NCBI GenBank assembly: GCA_900550955.1
Contig: URUF01000035.1
Coordinates: 1 to 22,486, forward strand
Reading direction: 5' to 3'
Length of the DNA stretch: 22,486 bases
DNA from: an uncultured Eubacteriales bacterium
GTDB lineage: Bacteria; Bacillota; Clostridia; Christensenellales; Aristaeellaceae
This document shows positions 1 to 6,758 of this stretch, one piece after another; position 1 is the first letter of the stretch; every line of letters starts with the position of its first letter. The position numbers and the translations under genes were made by a program. The notes under the pieces are model-generated. The model did not search any database. It was not told where the DNA came from and saw only the letters and a list, made by a program, of their open reading frames with translations.

Positions 1-77
1 CCTAAGGGGGGAAATCGAAATCCCCCCTGGCCCCTCTGGCCCTAGCGGAGCGGGCTGGCTGCCGCTCTACCCGCATC

Positions 78-225
78 GGCCTCACCCCGCGCACGTGCTC
101 CAAAGCGCAAAAGAAAACGCAACGCACCGGGAAGGCGCACCTCGCCAAAGCGGGCTGCCTCCCAGCCAGGCGGCGCAGCCCGCCCTCACCCCTCGCGCAC
201 GCGCCCCAAGGCGCAAAAAAGAAAA
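78..225. repeat. Two degenerate tandem G+C-rich repeat units
   Basis: Two stretches, 78-117 and 181-225, align well: both read CCTCACCCC, then GCGCACG, a C-rich stretch, GCGC and a run of A interrupted by one G. Read on the minus strand each gives a T-rich run after G+C-rich DNA, so they look like duplicated terminator-type intergenic modules. The first bases of the window (3-28) are also a G6/C6 inverted repeat. No gene was recognised in 1-379 apart from the regulatory signals listed separately. Confidence 0.5.
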
Positions 226-264
226 TCAATGCCACGGAAGGCTTACGCCTCCCTGGCATTGATT
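224..264 (-). terminator. Intrinsic terminator for minus-strand transcripts
   Basis: AATCAATGCCA (224-234) and TGGCATTGATT (254-264) form a perfect 11-bp stem with a partly paired loop. On the minus strand it is followed by TTTTCTTTTTT, a good U-tract. No minus-strand protein gene ends here, so it probably stops antisense or read-through RNA coming from the toxin locus. Its right arm runs into the -35 box of the plus-strand promoter. Confidence 0.6.
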
Positions 265-291
265 GACACCGCCCCGCGCCCATGCTACAAT
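263..291 (+). promoter_or_regulatory. Sigma-A promoter of the small toxin-like gene
   Basis: TTGACA (263-268), a 17-base spacer and TACAAT (286-291) give a near-consensus housekeeping promoter. Transcription would start near 298 and leave a leader of about 80 bases before the ATG at 380. Confidence 0.75.
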
Positions 292-379
292 ACCCGTAAG
301 GCCGCATGGCTTCCGGCGGGCAGGCTAACGATGGCGCTTGGCTTCCATCCCCCATTCTGCCAAAGAAGGGCGGGATGGC

Positions 380-568
380 ATGATGACGGACTTCGCGTTA
401 TTGTCTATCATCCTCATGATGATCTCTCTCGTAGCTATGCTTCTTAGCATGCATACGAGGAAAGAAAAGCAGAGCCGCCATCCAGCGCGAACTGGTTGGC
501 GGCTCTACTTCCACTTGAGGAGGGGAAACGCCGGCAGAAAGCGTCATCCCTTCCCGCCGTTATTCTAG
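380..568 (+). CDS. Small membrane peptide, putative holin-like type I toxin
   Basis: This 62-residue ORF starts MMTDFALLSIILMMISLVAM, which is a short polar start and one strongly hydrophobic helix (about residues 5-24), and continues with a very basic tail (HTRKEKQSRHP and beyond). That shape, the consensus promoter, and the convergent antisense promoter with an inverted repeat just after the helix match the Hol-Tox/TxpA/BsrG class of Firmicutes type I toxins, which damage or depolarise the membrane. The start at 380 follows AGAAGGG (364-370) by nine bases; ATG 383 is an alternative. A hairpin formed by 345-351 with 372-378 would enclose this ribosome binding site, as is common in such toxins. 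The tail after about residue 35 runs through the antisense region and may not matter for function. The family call rests on architecture, not on a database match. Confidence 0.55.
   Translation: MMTDFALLSIILMMISLVAMLLSMHTRKEKQSRHPARTGWRLYFHLRRGNAGRKRHPFPPLF
462..556 (-). ncRNA. Candidate antisense RNA antitoxin
   Basis: A minus-strand promoter (562-590) would start RNA near 555, and a hairpin followed by a T-rich run ends it near 462. The resulting RNA of about 95 bases would be complementary to the 3' half of the toxin mRNA. This is the RatA/SR4 arrangement of type I toxin-antitoxin loci. Only the promoter and terminator signals are seen; the RNA itself is inferred. Confidence 0.5.
471..506 (-). 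terminator. Antisense RNA terminator hairpin within toxin gene
   Basis: AGAGCCGCCA (471-480) pairs with TGGCGGCTCT (497-506), extended inside by CCAG/CTGG (482-485 with 492-495). Downstream on the minus strand lies GCTTTTCTTTCCTC, a suitable U-rich tail. On the plus strand the same hairpin has no T-run. Confidence 0.6.
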
Positions 569-590
569 CATGTCGCGTGCGGCTTGCCAA
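562..590 (-). promoter_or_regulatory. Convergent antisense promoter
   Basis: On the minus strand TTGGCA (590-585), a 17-base spacer and TAGAAT (567-562) form a good sigma-A promoter. Its -10 box overlaps the toxin stop codon, so it points straight back into the toxin gene. Confidence 0.6.
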
Positions 591-776
591 ATCCCGAAGC
601 CCGGCCGGAGGCGCGGCCCGCCTCCCACCCAAGTTTCTTGGCAGCCGCCGCCCAAGCCAGCCGCAGGGCCCTCCGCCCTCCGGCGGCCTTATCCGCAACA
701 CCAAACGCACACGCCCAAGCTCTGCGCGCCCATGGCGCGCAGTCCGGGGGTCCAGGGGGCCGCCCCCTGGGGGAGG
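591..776. repeat. G+C-rich intergenic repeat-like DNA before flippase
   Basis: This stretch is rich in G+C and carries two strong hairpins: CTGCGCGCC/GGCGCGCAG (722-730 with 734-742) and CCAGGGGG/CCCCCTGG (752-759 with 763-770). The phrase GGGGTCCAGGGG and its complement is typical of dispersed intergenic repeats in high-G+C Clostridia. An in-frame extension of the flippase ORF back to 584 is made of low-complexity Ala/Pro/Arg and is not thought to be protein. Confidence 0.4.
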
Positions 777-781
777 TACTT

Positions 782-2335
782 TTGAGCAGCCGCACCACAC
801 GCTTTGTGCAAAACACAATCTCCACGGCCCTGTATCAGCTTACGGCCATGGTGATGGGATTTATCACGCCCAGGCTGATGATTTTGTATTATGGGTCGGA
901 GGTCAACGGGCTGATTGTTTCGGTCACGGAATTTTTGACGTATTTTAAAATGGTGGAATCCGGGCTGGCCGCCGCGGCCAACGCAGCGCTGTACGAGCCC
1001 CTGGCCAAGCGCGACAACGCGGCGATAAGCGCCATCGTATCCGCCGCGCGCGGGTTTTTTAACACGGCGGGCTGGCTGTTTGCCGCCATTACGCTGGTTC
1101 TTGCCGCGGCGTACCCGTTTTTTGTGCCGGTGCACGATGTAAACGGCGCGCTGCTGGGCAATGGGTATGTTATGCTTTTGATCGCCGCCATGGGCCTGTC
1201 CGGCACGCTGGAGTTTTTTACCATGTCGCGCTATCGGGTGCTGCTCACGGCCGACCAGCGCACGTATGTGGTATCGCTGGCCTCGATGGCCTCGCTTATG
1301 CTATCCACGGCGCTGATTGTGGCGCTGCCGTACCTGGGGCAGGATGTAATTGTGGTGCGCCTGGCGGCCTCGCTTACCATTCTGCTGCGCTCTGTGGTGT
1401 TTTTGAAGTATACCAGGAAGCACTATCCCGCTATCGACGCGTATGCCGCGCCCAACCGCGGCGCGATGAGCCAGCGCTGGGACGCCCTCAACGTGGAGCT
1501 GACAGGCGTGTTCCAGCAGGGTGCGGGCGTAATCCTGGGCACGGTGATCACGCGCGAGGCGGGCGTGCTAAGCGTATACGGCGTGTATCACATGGTCACG
1601 GTGGGGCTGTGGGGCATTTTGAAAATGGCCACCACGGGCATCTTCTCCATCTTTGGCAATTTGCTGGTAAGCGGCAAAAAGCAGGCCTTCCAGCGGGCGT
1701 ACAGCGATTTTGAATGCCTGTACCACATGGCGGTATCCATCCTGTTTGGCGTTGCGACGGTGCTGATTGTGCCCTTTGTAACCCTTTACACCCATGGCAT
1801 AACGGACGCAAATTACAACGCGCCCCTGCTGGGCATGCTCATCATCCTGGAGGCGCTTACCAACCACTGCAAAATGCCCATGGACCTGATGATTTCCTCC
1901 AGCGGCAAATTTCGCGAGGTACGGGCGCACTGCATTGCGCAGGTGGCCACAACGGTTGTGTGCGGCACGGCGCTGGGCGTGCTGCTGCTGCCCTATGGGG
2001 CGGAAAGCTCGCTGTGCGGCATTGTGGCGGGCGTGTGCCTGGGCAACCTAGTGCGCACGGTGTGCCAGCTCCGCTTTGTGCCGCGCAAGATAACGGGGCT
2101 TAGCTGGCGCAAAAGCGCGGTGCGCATTGTGCACATGTTTGCAAACGTGGCGGTCATCGCCGTGCCGTGCCTTATGCTCATCAGCCCGCCCCGCCGCTTT
2201 TTTACCTGGGCCATGTACGGGGTGATGCTGGTATTCTACGCCACGGCGGTTACGTTCGCCTCCACCTGGCTGTTTGACCGCAAGGCCCTCAAGTCGCTTT
2301 TCTCGCGGTTGAAGTATATGCTGCGGCGGATGTGA
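782..2335 (+). CDS. Polysaccharide flippase, MOP/Wzx-like membrane protein
   Basis: A 517-residue, very hydrophobic protein with roughly 12-14 predicted membrane helices. It probably flips lipid-linked oligosaccharides across the cytoplasmic membrane for capsule or cell-wall polysaccharide synthesis. The N-terminal pattern (RTTRFVQNTIST, then PRLMILYYGSEVNGL and an amphipathic ALYEPLA segment) matches the clostridial Wzx-like branch of the MOP superfamily. I chose the TTG at 782 because GGGGGAGG lies five bases upstream (769-776) and residues from there begin the family-like sequence; the upstream extension to 584 lies in repeat DNA. No other polysaccharide genes adjoin it, and no own promoter was seen, so it may depend on read-through from the toxin promoter or on a weak promoter in the repeat. 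Confidence 0.8.
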   Translation: MSSRTTRFVQNTISTALYQLTAMVMGFITPRLMILYYGSEVNGLIVSVTEFLTYFKMVESGLAAAANAALYEPLAKRDNAAISAIVSAARGFFNTAGWLFAAITLVLAAAYPFFVPVHDVNGALLGNGYVMLLIAAMGLSGTLEFFTMSRYRVLLTADQRTYVVSLASMASLMLSTALIVALPYLGQDVIVVRLAASLTILLRSVVFLKYTRKHYPAIDAYAAPNRGAMSQRWDALNVELTGVFQQGAGVILGTVITREAGVLSVYGVYHMVTVGLWGILKMATTGIFSIFGNLLVSGKKQAFQRAYSDFECLYHMAVSILFGVATVLIVPFVTLYTHGITDANYNAPLLGMLIILEALTNHCKMPMDLMISSSGKFREVRAHCIAQVATTVVCGTALGVLLLPYGAESSLCGIVAGVCLGNLVRTVCQLRFVPRKITGLSWRKSAVRIVHMFANVAVIAVPCLMLISPPRRFFTWAMYGVMLVFYATAVTFASTWLFDRKALKSLFSRLKYMLRRM

Positions 2336-2381
2336 GGCCGCCAAGGCGGCATGCAGGCGCATGTCCTTTTTGATAACGCAT

Positions 2382-2412
2382 GCAGGCCCCGGCGAAAATC
2401 GCCGGGGCCTGC
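2382..2412 (+). terminator. Strong stem-loop after flippase gene
   Basis: GCAGGCCCCGGCG (2382-2394) and its exact complement (2400-2412) form a 13-bp stem with an AAAAT loop, 47 bases after the flippase stop. It lacks a clear T-run on either strand, so it may act as a terminator or as an RNA-stabilising hairpin. Confidence 0.5.
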
Positions 2413-2603
2413 GCGCGTCAGACTGTTGATAAACCCCATGGGAGGTTTGGAGGGCCGCAGACCCGCAGCCGTGAGGTTTTACAAGCATGAAGCACGGCAG
2501 TGCTTCGTGCGCCGATAAAACCGAGGCGTAGCGAGTAGGCGAACGACGCTTCTTCGGCGGAAAAGATCGCCGCAGGCGAGCTTTTCCGACGGCCTGCGCG
2601 CGT
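2406..2603. repeat. Composite hairpin array with dispersed repeat copy
   Basis: Between the convergent flippase and Myb-like genes lies a block of nested inverted repeats. One has a lower stem GGTTTTA/TAAAACC (2475-2481 with 2516-2522) and an upper stem GCATGAAGCAC/GTGCTTCGTGC (2485-2495 with 2500-2510). The part 2526-2596 is a copy of the sequence at 22381-22452 in the opposite orientation, sharing GCGAGTAGGCGAACG and the hairpin GGAAAAG/CTTTTCC around GATCGCCGCAGGCGAG. The 13-base sequence GGCCTGCGCGCGT occurs at both ends of the block (2406-2418 and 2591-2603). Confidence 0.65.
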
Positions 2604-2621
2604 ATATGGGCGAACGGCTGC

Positions 2622-3344
2622 TTATTCTCCAGCGGGCTCCGCCGCGCCAGCGTCCTCGAGCGCCATCTTGAGCAAATCCACCTCCACCTTGAGCCGGTCC
2701 GCCTCGCGGCGCGCCTCCGCCCATTTGCGGTAGGGCACGGCGGGCTCCGTTTCAGGCGCGGGCGCGGCGGCGCGCTCAAGCAATTGCAGCAATCCCTCCA
2801 CCATGCGCTCAACGCCGGGCTCCGCCATGTGCCGCTCCAGCTTTTCCAGGCTGCCGCCGGGCCGGGAGGCGCGCTCGTAACGGCGGCAGGCGGTTACGTT
2901 TTCGGGGCAGGGCAAGCCCTCGGCCCGCAGCTCCGCGGCAATTTCCATAAGCATTTCAGGCTTGTTTTTCAAAATAGAGCGGTATTTGTTTTGGTAGCGC
3001 AGCATGCCCGCGCGGTCCCCGCCCGCCAGGCGGTTCACGCAGGCGCGCACGCTTTCGCCCTGGCCGCGGCCTATGAGCACGTCGCGCAGGAGCGCGTTAA
3101 CCTCCTCCTGCGTAAAGGCGCGGAACGGCGTTTGCCGGGCCGCCAGCTCCGGCATTTCCCGCACGCGGGCATAGTAAAAGTTGCGGATGCTGTTGGGCTT
3201 GCGCGAAAGCCGCTCGCCCACATCGGCAAAAACATCGCGCAGGGGGCGGCCGTTGTCCGCCGCTTCCTTTACGGAAGAAAACAATAAATCGATCTCATCT
3301 TGCTGCCAGCCGCCTCTGGGGTGGGTGGAAGGGGTTTGTGTCAT
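2622..3344 (-). CDS. Myb/SANT-like DNA-binding protein, RsfA-like
   Basis: A 240-residue soluble protein. Near the N terminus, GGWQQDEIDLLF followed about 30 residues later by RKPNSIRNFYYARVRE has the tryptophan-helix-turn-helix form of Myb/SANT-like domains found in RsfA-type regulators of spore formers. A second conserved block follows (FTQEEVNALLRDVLIGRGQG, then MLRYQNKYRSIL). The C terminus (EADRLKVEVDLLKMALEDA) is a likely coiled coil. The start at 3344 has GGAGG eight bases upstream and begins just before the conserved domain; a longer ORF to 3503 overlaps the upstream gene. It probably lies in one transcript with the substrate-binding-like gene ending 67 bases before it. The target genes are unknown; a sporulation role is only an analogy to RsfA. 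Confidence 0.65.
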   Translation of the reverse strand: MTQTPSTHPRGGWQQDEIDLLFSSVKEAADNGRPLRDVFADVGERLSRKPNSIRNFYYARVREMPELAARQTPFRAFTQEEVNALLRDVLIGRGQGESVRACVNRLAGGDRAGMLRYQNKYRSILKNKPEMLMEIAAELRAEGLPCPENVTACRRYERASRPGGSLEKLERHMAEPGVERMVEGLLQLLERAAAPAPETEPAVPYRKWAEARREADRLKVEVDLLKMALEDAGAAEPAGE

Positions 3345-3411
3345 ACCTATCGCCTCCGACGGATTTTGAATACAGGGCTTAGTATGGGAAGCCCCGGCGG
3401 GATTTATACTC

Positions 3412-4473
3412 TCAGCGCAGCCTAAGCAGCGTTTCCACGGGATCCGCCGCGCGTAAAAAGGCGTCCAGGCAGATGGCCTCCCGCTCCTGGGCGGTGTGGG
3501 CAAAGGCGTTTGGCAGCGTCATGCCCTCGCGGTATCGGGCAAGCAGCGCAGCGGTGAGCGCGTCGGCGGCCTGCGCCTCCCCCTGGGCGGGCAAAAGCCC
3601 GTAGGCCGTTGTGCGCGCCTGTATCCCCTCCCCCTCCAGGAAGGCCACAAACGCCCGCGCGTCCTGGCCGTCGCGGCACAGCGCGGCATAGCGCACACGG
3701 TCCGACACACAGGGCATGAGGACGTAGGCCTCCACAGCCTCGCCCGCCCGCTTCCGCGCCAGGTGCTCCCCAAGCGTGCATACCCTGGCCTGCCCCTCAT
3801 CCGCATCCGTGCGGGCCAGGGCCGCCAGCTCCCCGCGGGCGGATGCGGGGCAGGCAAACAGAAGCTGTTGCAGCGCCACGCCCTTTGGCAGCGCAAGCCC
3901 CTTTTCGCCAAGCAGCCTGCGCCAGGGCAGGCTGGTAACTTCCCCGGCGCTTTCCTGCTCGGGCGGCGCGGGCGCGCCCAGGAGCGAATCCGTTTGGGGT
4001 GTTGGCTGCGTGCGCAGCCATTCGGCGGGCAGGCTGAGCACGTTGGGCGCAAGCCACAGCGGCACGGCATAGCGCACCCCGCCGCTTTTGCCGGACGCAT
4101 CCGTCCCTTCGTCCCCGCCAAGGGGCATAAGCGCCCTTTCCGGCTCCGTCAGGCTGCCGGAGGCCATAAGCGCCACATCCGGCAGCACCGCGCCCGGGGC
4201 CAGCAGCTCCTGCGCGTCCACCGTGCGCAAAAACACGCGCACGCCCCCCGCTTCCTTTTCAAAGGCGGCGCAGGCCTCGTTAAGCAGCTTGCGGTCGTCC
4301 ACGCCGCCGGGCAGCAGCCATACCGTGAGCGTGCGGGCGCGCGGCGGGCGCAGCCGCTGGTCCATGCGGTTGGGATCGGCTTGCAGGGCCCCGCGCCACA
4401 GCCCCGGCAGCGCGCACAGAAGCGCCGCTGTTGCCAGCAGCGCGCTAAGCAAACTGGCCCTGCGTGCGCTCAT
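3412..4473 (-). CDS. Secreted solute-binding-like protein
   Basis: A 353-residue protein with an N-terminal signal sequence (basic MSARRAS, then a hydrophobic stretch to about residue 25). The body contains TLTVWLLPGGVDDRKLLNEA, AFEKEAGGVRVFLRTV and VLPDVALMASGSL, the pattern of family 1 extracellular solute-binding proteins (a WxxPGG-type first strand, an AFEKE helix and a PDV strand). It is shorter than the usual 400-450 residues, has no clear lipobox cysteine and has no ABC permease or ATPase genes beside it, so it may be a divergent family member used for something other than import. Start 4473 was chosen for the signal peptide and an upstream purine-rich AAGGGGGCGAGGA. It runs divergently from rpiB and probably with the Myb-like gene. 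Confidence 0.6.
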   Translation of the reverse strand: MSARRASLLSALLATAALLCALPGLWRGALQADPNRMDQRLRPPRARTLTVWLLPGGVDDRKLLNEACAAFEKEAGGVRVFLRTVDAQELLAPGAVLPDVALMASGSLTEPERALMPLGGDEGTDASGKSGGVRYAVPLWLAPNVLSLPAEWLRTQPTPQTDSLLGAPAPPEQESAGEVTSLPWRRLLGEKGLALPKGVALQQLLFACPASARGELAALARTDADEGQARVCTLGEHLARKRAGEAVEAYVLMPCVSDRVRYAALCRDGQDARAFVAFLEGEGIQARTTAYGLLPAQGEAQAADALTAALLARYREGMTLPNAFAHTAQEREAICLDAFLRAADPVETLLRLR

Positions 4474-4533
4474 TCGTCCTCGCCCCCTTCTGCGTGCCAC
4501 AGCATATGCGGCCGGGCTTGGAAACATGCGGCG

Positions 4534-4562
4534 TTGTTTCCCTCCGCCAAAGGTGGTATAAT
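4534..4562 (+). promoter_or_regulatory. Promoter of rpiB
   Basis: TTGTTT (4534-4539), a 17-base spacer and a perfect TATAAT (4557-4562) lie 46 bases before the rpiB start codon. Confidence 0.65.
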
Positions 4563-4607
4563 ACGGGGCGGAAGCATTGCACTTTGTTGAAGGAGGCGTT
4601 TTCAACG

Positions 4608-5057
4608 ATGATTGCCATCGCCTGTGACCATGCCGGGATTGACCTGAAGCCGCACGTAATTGCGGTTTTGGACGAGCTGGGCATTCCCTACAAGGACTTG
4701 GGCACCAACAGCCACGAAAGCGTGGATTACCCCGTATACGGCGCGCGGGCCGCAAAGGCCGTAGCTAGCGGCGAATGCGACCGAGGCATTGTAATGTGCG
4801 GCACGGGCGTGGGCATCGCCATGGCCGCCAGCAAGATACCGGGCATCCGCTGCGTAAACTGCACGGACACCTATTCCGCCAAGATGAGCCGCATGCACAA
4901 CAATGCAAACATCCTCTCCCTGGGCGCGCGCGTGGTGGGTAGCGAGCTAGCCAAGGACATTGTGCGCATATGGCTGACCACCGATTTTGAGGGCGAGCGC
5001 CATGCGCGCCGCGTGGGCTTGCTGGACAAGCTGGACAGGGGCGAAGCCTTGGAATGA
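4608..5057 (+). CDS. rpiB: Ribose-5-phosphate isomerase B
   Basis: A 149-residue cytoplasmic enzyme of the RpiB/LacAB family, which interconverts ribose 5-phosphate and ribulose 5-phosphate in the pentose phosphate pathway. The start MIAIACDHAG holds the substrate-binding Asp7-His8; VMCGTGVGIAMAASKIPGIR carries the catalytic Cys64 and the phosphate/anion loop; MSRMHNNANILSLGARV carries His97 and Asn98. Length and motif order are normal. AGGAGG at 4591-4596 and a perfect -10 box support the start. It is followed by a strong terminator, so it appears monocistronic. Allose-6-phosphate or galactose-6-phosphate isomerase activity cannot be excluded from sequence, but single copies of this type are usually RpiB. 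Confidence 0.93.
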   Translation: MIAIACDHAGIDLKPHVIAVLDELGIPYKDLGTNSHESVDYPVYGARAAKAVASGECDRGIVMCGTGVGIAMAASKIPGIRCVNCTDTYSAKMSRMHNNANILSLGARVVGSELAKDIVRIWLTTDFEGERHARRVGLLDKLDRGEALE

Positions 5058-5458
5058 GCGCCTGGCTGGCGCCAGGCCGTTTCTGCCCACGCCACAGGAG
5101 GCTAGCGCGCCGCTTGCAGGCCACGCCGCCATGCCGGTTGAAGCGGTTACGCGTTTGAGCGGTATGGGTTGGGCGGCATTGCGGCGGGGCGGGCGGCCCC
5201 ATACGGATGTTCCTATTGATATGCGGCTGGGATTGGAAGGCCGTGGACGCATGAAAAGGGCGCGCCGCAGAAAGAAAAACTGCGGCGCGCCCTTTTTATG
5301 CATTCGGATTCCCGCCCTGCGAGAGAGGCCGTGGAACGCGGTATTTGCTTTTTCTTAAGCGCGGCCGTATTATGGCCAGCGCCATGCGCGCATTTGCAAA
5401 ACGGTATTGCCCGTAATGGACGGGGCTATTGGACGGGCTATCCCGCTTCAACAGCGCT
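5058..5458. other. Intergenic region after rpiB
   Basis: Four hundred bases without a convincing gene. Apart from the strong terminator at 5254-5297 I see no conserved element; short ORFs here have no ribosome binding site and biased composition. Confidence 0.5.
5254..5297 (+). terminator. Bidirectional intrinsic terminator
   Basis: AAAAGGGCGCGCCGCAG (5254-5270) pairs perfectly with 5280-5296 around an A-rich loop (5271-5279) and ends in TTTTT on the plus strand; the A-run on the left gives a T-run for minus-strand transcripts. It can serve rpiB and the converging small membrane gene. Confidence 0.85.
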
Positions 5459-5776
5459 TTAGAAAAAACGTTCTTCCCAGGCGCGGATTGGGCCATTCTC
5501 TTTCCTGCGCGCAGTATGCTTTTTGACCGCATTTCCCACATCGGTCAGGAATGAAGGACGCTGCCCGGCTTTCCATGTTGGATAAAGCATAAGCGAATAC
5601 AGCGCAATGCGCGGGCATTGCTTCCGCGCCATTTTGCAAAGCGCCGCGCTTGCAATAAAAAAGGGGACTGTGAATATATTGAGGCATAAAAACAGGAAGT
5701 TTGCCGCCGTCAGCGCCATCAGAAACACGATTGTCCGCACCGTTATAGAAAGCGCTCTGGCTAGCGTCTGAATCAT
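5459..5776 (-). CDS. Small membrane protein of unknown function
   Basis: A 105-residue protein whose first half is hydrophobic, with probably two membrane helices (SITVRTIVFLMALTAANFLF and LCLNIFTVPFFIASAALC), followed by a basic, more polar tail ending RKENGPIRAWEERFF. The ATG at 5776 is preceded by GGGAGGG at a good distance, which supports it as a real gene. I do not recognise the family. It lies 133 bases downstream of the metallophosphoesterase on the same strand and could be in its transcript. Confidence 0.55.
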   Translation of the reverse strand: MIQTLARALSITVRTIVFLMALTAANFLFLCLNIFTVPFFIASAALCKMARKQCPRIALYSLMLYPTWKAGQRPSFLTDVGNAVKKHTARRKENGPIRAWEERFF

Positions 5777-5909
5777 GCTTGTACGCCCTCCCTACCTTCC
5801 TCGCCCGCCACAAACCCACGAGATCACTGCGCCATCAGGCGCAAGGCGGCTTCCCCAGGGCCGGCGGCCCCGCCGGGGGTCAGGCCCGCAAACCTGCGCC
5901 AACGCTGCA

Positions 5910-6617
5910 TCACGCGTTGCGGCTATAAACCCCCGTTTGGATCTCGCGGATATACGCGTCGATGCGGGGCACGCCGGGCGCAGCCTGCGCGTCCCGCACG
6001 GCCTGGTCGCGATCGTACTCCAGCTGGCGCAGGCGTATTTCAAAGGGCGCGGGCGCAGGCCCTTCCTCGCCCAAAAGCAGGGCGTAGCAGCATTTGGGCA
6101 CGCCCAGGGCGTTGCCCACGCTGCCGGTGTTTACCAGCATGCCCGGCGACATGGTACGCAGGGCCTGCCTGTGCGCGTCGGCGTAGATGACCGCGTCATA
6201 GCGGCCCCCGTCGGGCGCTTGAAACAGCGGGTCAATCAGCGCCGGGTCCTCCTGCGGTATGATGAGCCGCTCCATAACCGGCCTGCCGTGGAACAGCCGT
6301 ATGCGCCGCCCACTCAGCCACAGCTCATGCTCCAGCGGCAGGGAGCGAAGCGTTTCCATGCGGCGGGGGCCCAGCTGCTCCCAATAATACGCGTCCGGGG
6401 CAAACTGCCTGTTGCCCACGCCGTAATCCCAGTTGCCGCCAAGCACCACCTCGCAATGCGCAAAGGCCCAATCAAAGGTAAAATCGTTGTTGGGGCCCTT
6501 GCCCACCACATCGCCCAGGCACAGCACGCGGTCCGGCTTCAGGGCGCGCAAATCCTTTTCCAGCGCAAGGGTGGCCGGGCGGTTGCCGTGCAAATCCGCC
6601 ACAAGGGCAATCAGCAT
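5910..6617 (-). CDS. Metallophosphoesterase, YfcE-like
   Basis: A 235-residue protein of the calcineurin-like phosphoesterase superfamily (Metallophos_2 type), which cleaves phosphodiesters or phosphomonoesters with two metal ions. Visible motifs are ADLHGN (Asp8, His10), GDVVGKGP (Asp36), GGNWD (Asn62), LFHGRP (His110), YADAHRQ (Asp147, His149) and NTGSVGNA. In most relatives the fifth motif is GHTH; here the first histidine is Asp147, which could still bind metal but is unusual. GGAGG lies eight bases before the ATG at 6617, and a promoter lies at 6654-6683. The physiological substrate cannot be told from sequence. Confidence 0.8.
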   Translation of the reverse strand: MLIALVADLHGNRPATLALEKDLRALKPDRVLCLGDVVGKGPNNDFTFDWAFAHCEVVLGGNWDYGVGNRQFAPDAYYWEQLGPRRMETLRSLPLEHELWLSGRRIRLFHGRPVMERLIIPQEDPALIDPLFQAPDGGRYDAVIYADAHRQALRTMSPGMLVNTGSVGNALGVPKCCYALLLGEEGPAPAPFEIRLRQLEYDRDQAVRDAQAAPGVPRIDAYIREIQTGVYSRNA

Positions 6618-6653
6618 ACGCGGTTCCTCCTTCAAATACAGCGGGGTAGGGCC

Positions 6654-6683
6654 AGTATACCACAGCTTATGCGCGGGATGCAA
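6654..6683 (-). promoter_or_regulatory. Promoter of the metallophosphoesterase gene
   Basis: On the minus strand TTGCAT (6683-6678), an 18-base spacer and TATACT (6659-6654), just upstream of the ribosome binding site region. Confidence 0.5.
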
Positions 6684-6693
6684 AGGGTCCGCG

Positions 6694-6722
6694 TTGCGCA
6701 AACGTCCAGATCATGCTACAAT
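6694..6722 (+). promoter_or_regulatory. Promoter of the secreted protein/glycosyltransferase unit
   Basis: TTGCGC (6694-6699), a 17-base spacer and TACAAT (6717-6722). It lies back to back with the minus-strand promoter at 6654-6683. Confidence 0.6.
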
Positions 6723-6758
6723 AACGCCAGAGTTTTGTGCGGAGGGAGAGGGATACGC

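Noticed and set aside
584..781. Upstream extension of the flippase to an ATG at 584
   Set aside because: The encoded Pro/Ala/Arg-rich sequence comes from intergenic repeat DNA, and a ribosome binding site supports TTG 782.
3496..4590. Long plus-strand ORF opposite the solute-binding-like gene
   Set aside because: High Arg/Gly/Ala/His composition typical of an antisense shadow; the minus strand shows a signal peptide and family-like motifs.
5775..6758. Long plus-strand ORF extending the secreted protein gene upstream
   Set aside because: It is antisense to the metallophosphoesterase, has a basic Arg/Ala/Gln-rich composition, and the real start at 6759 has a promoter, ribosome binding site and signal peptide.
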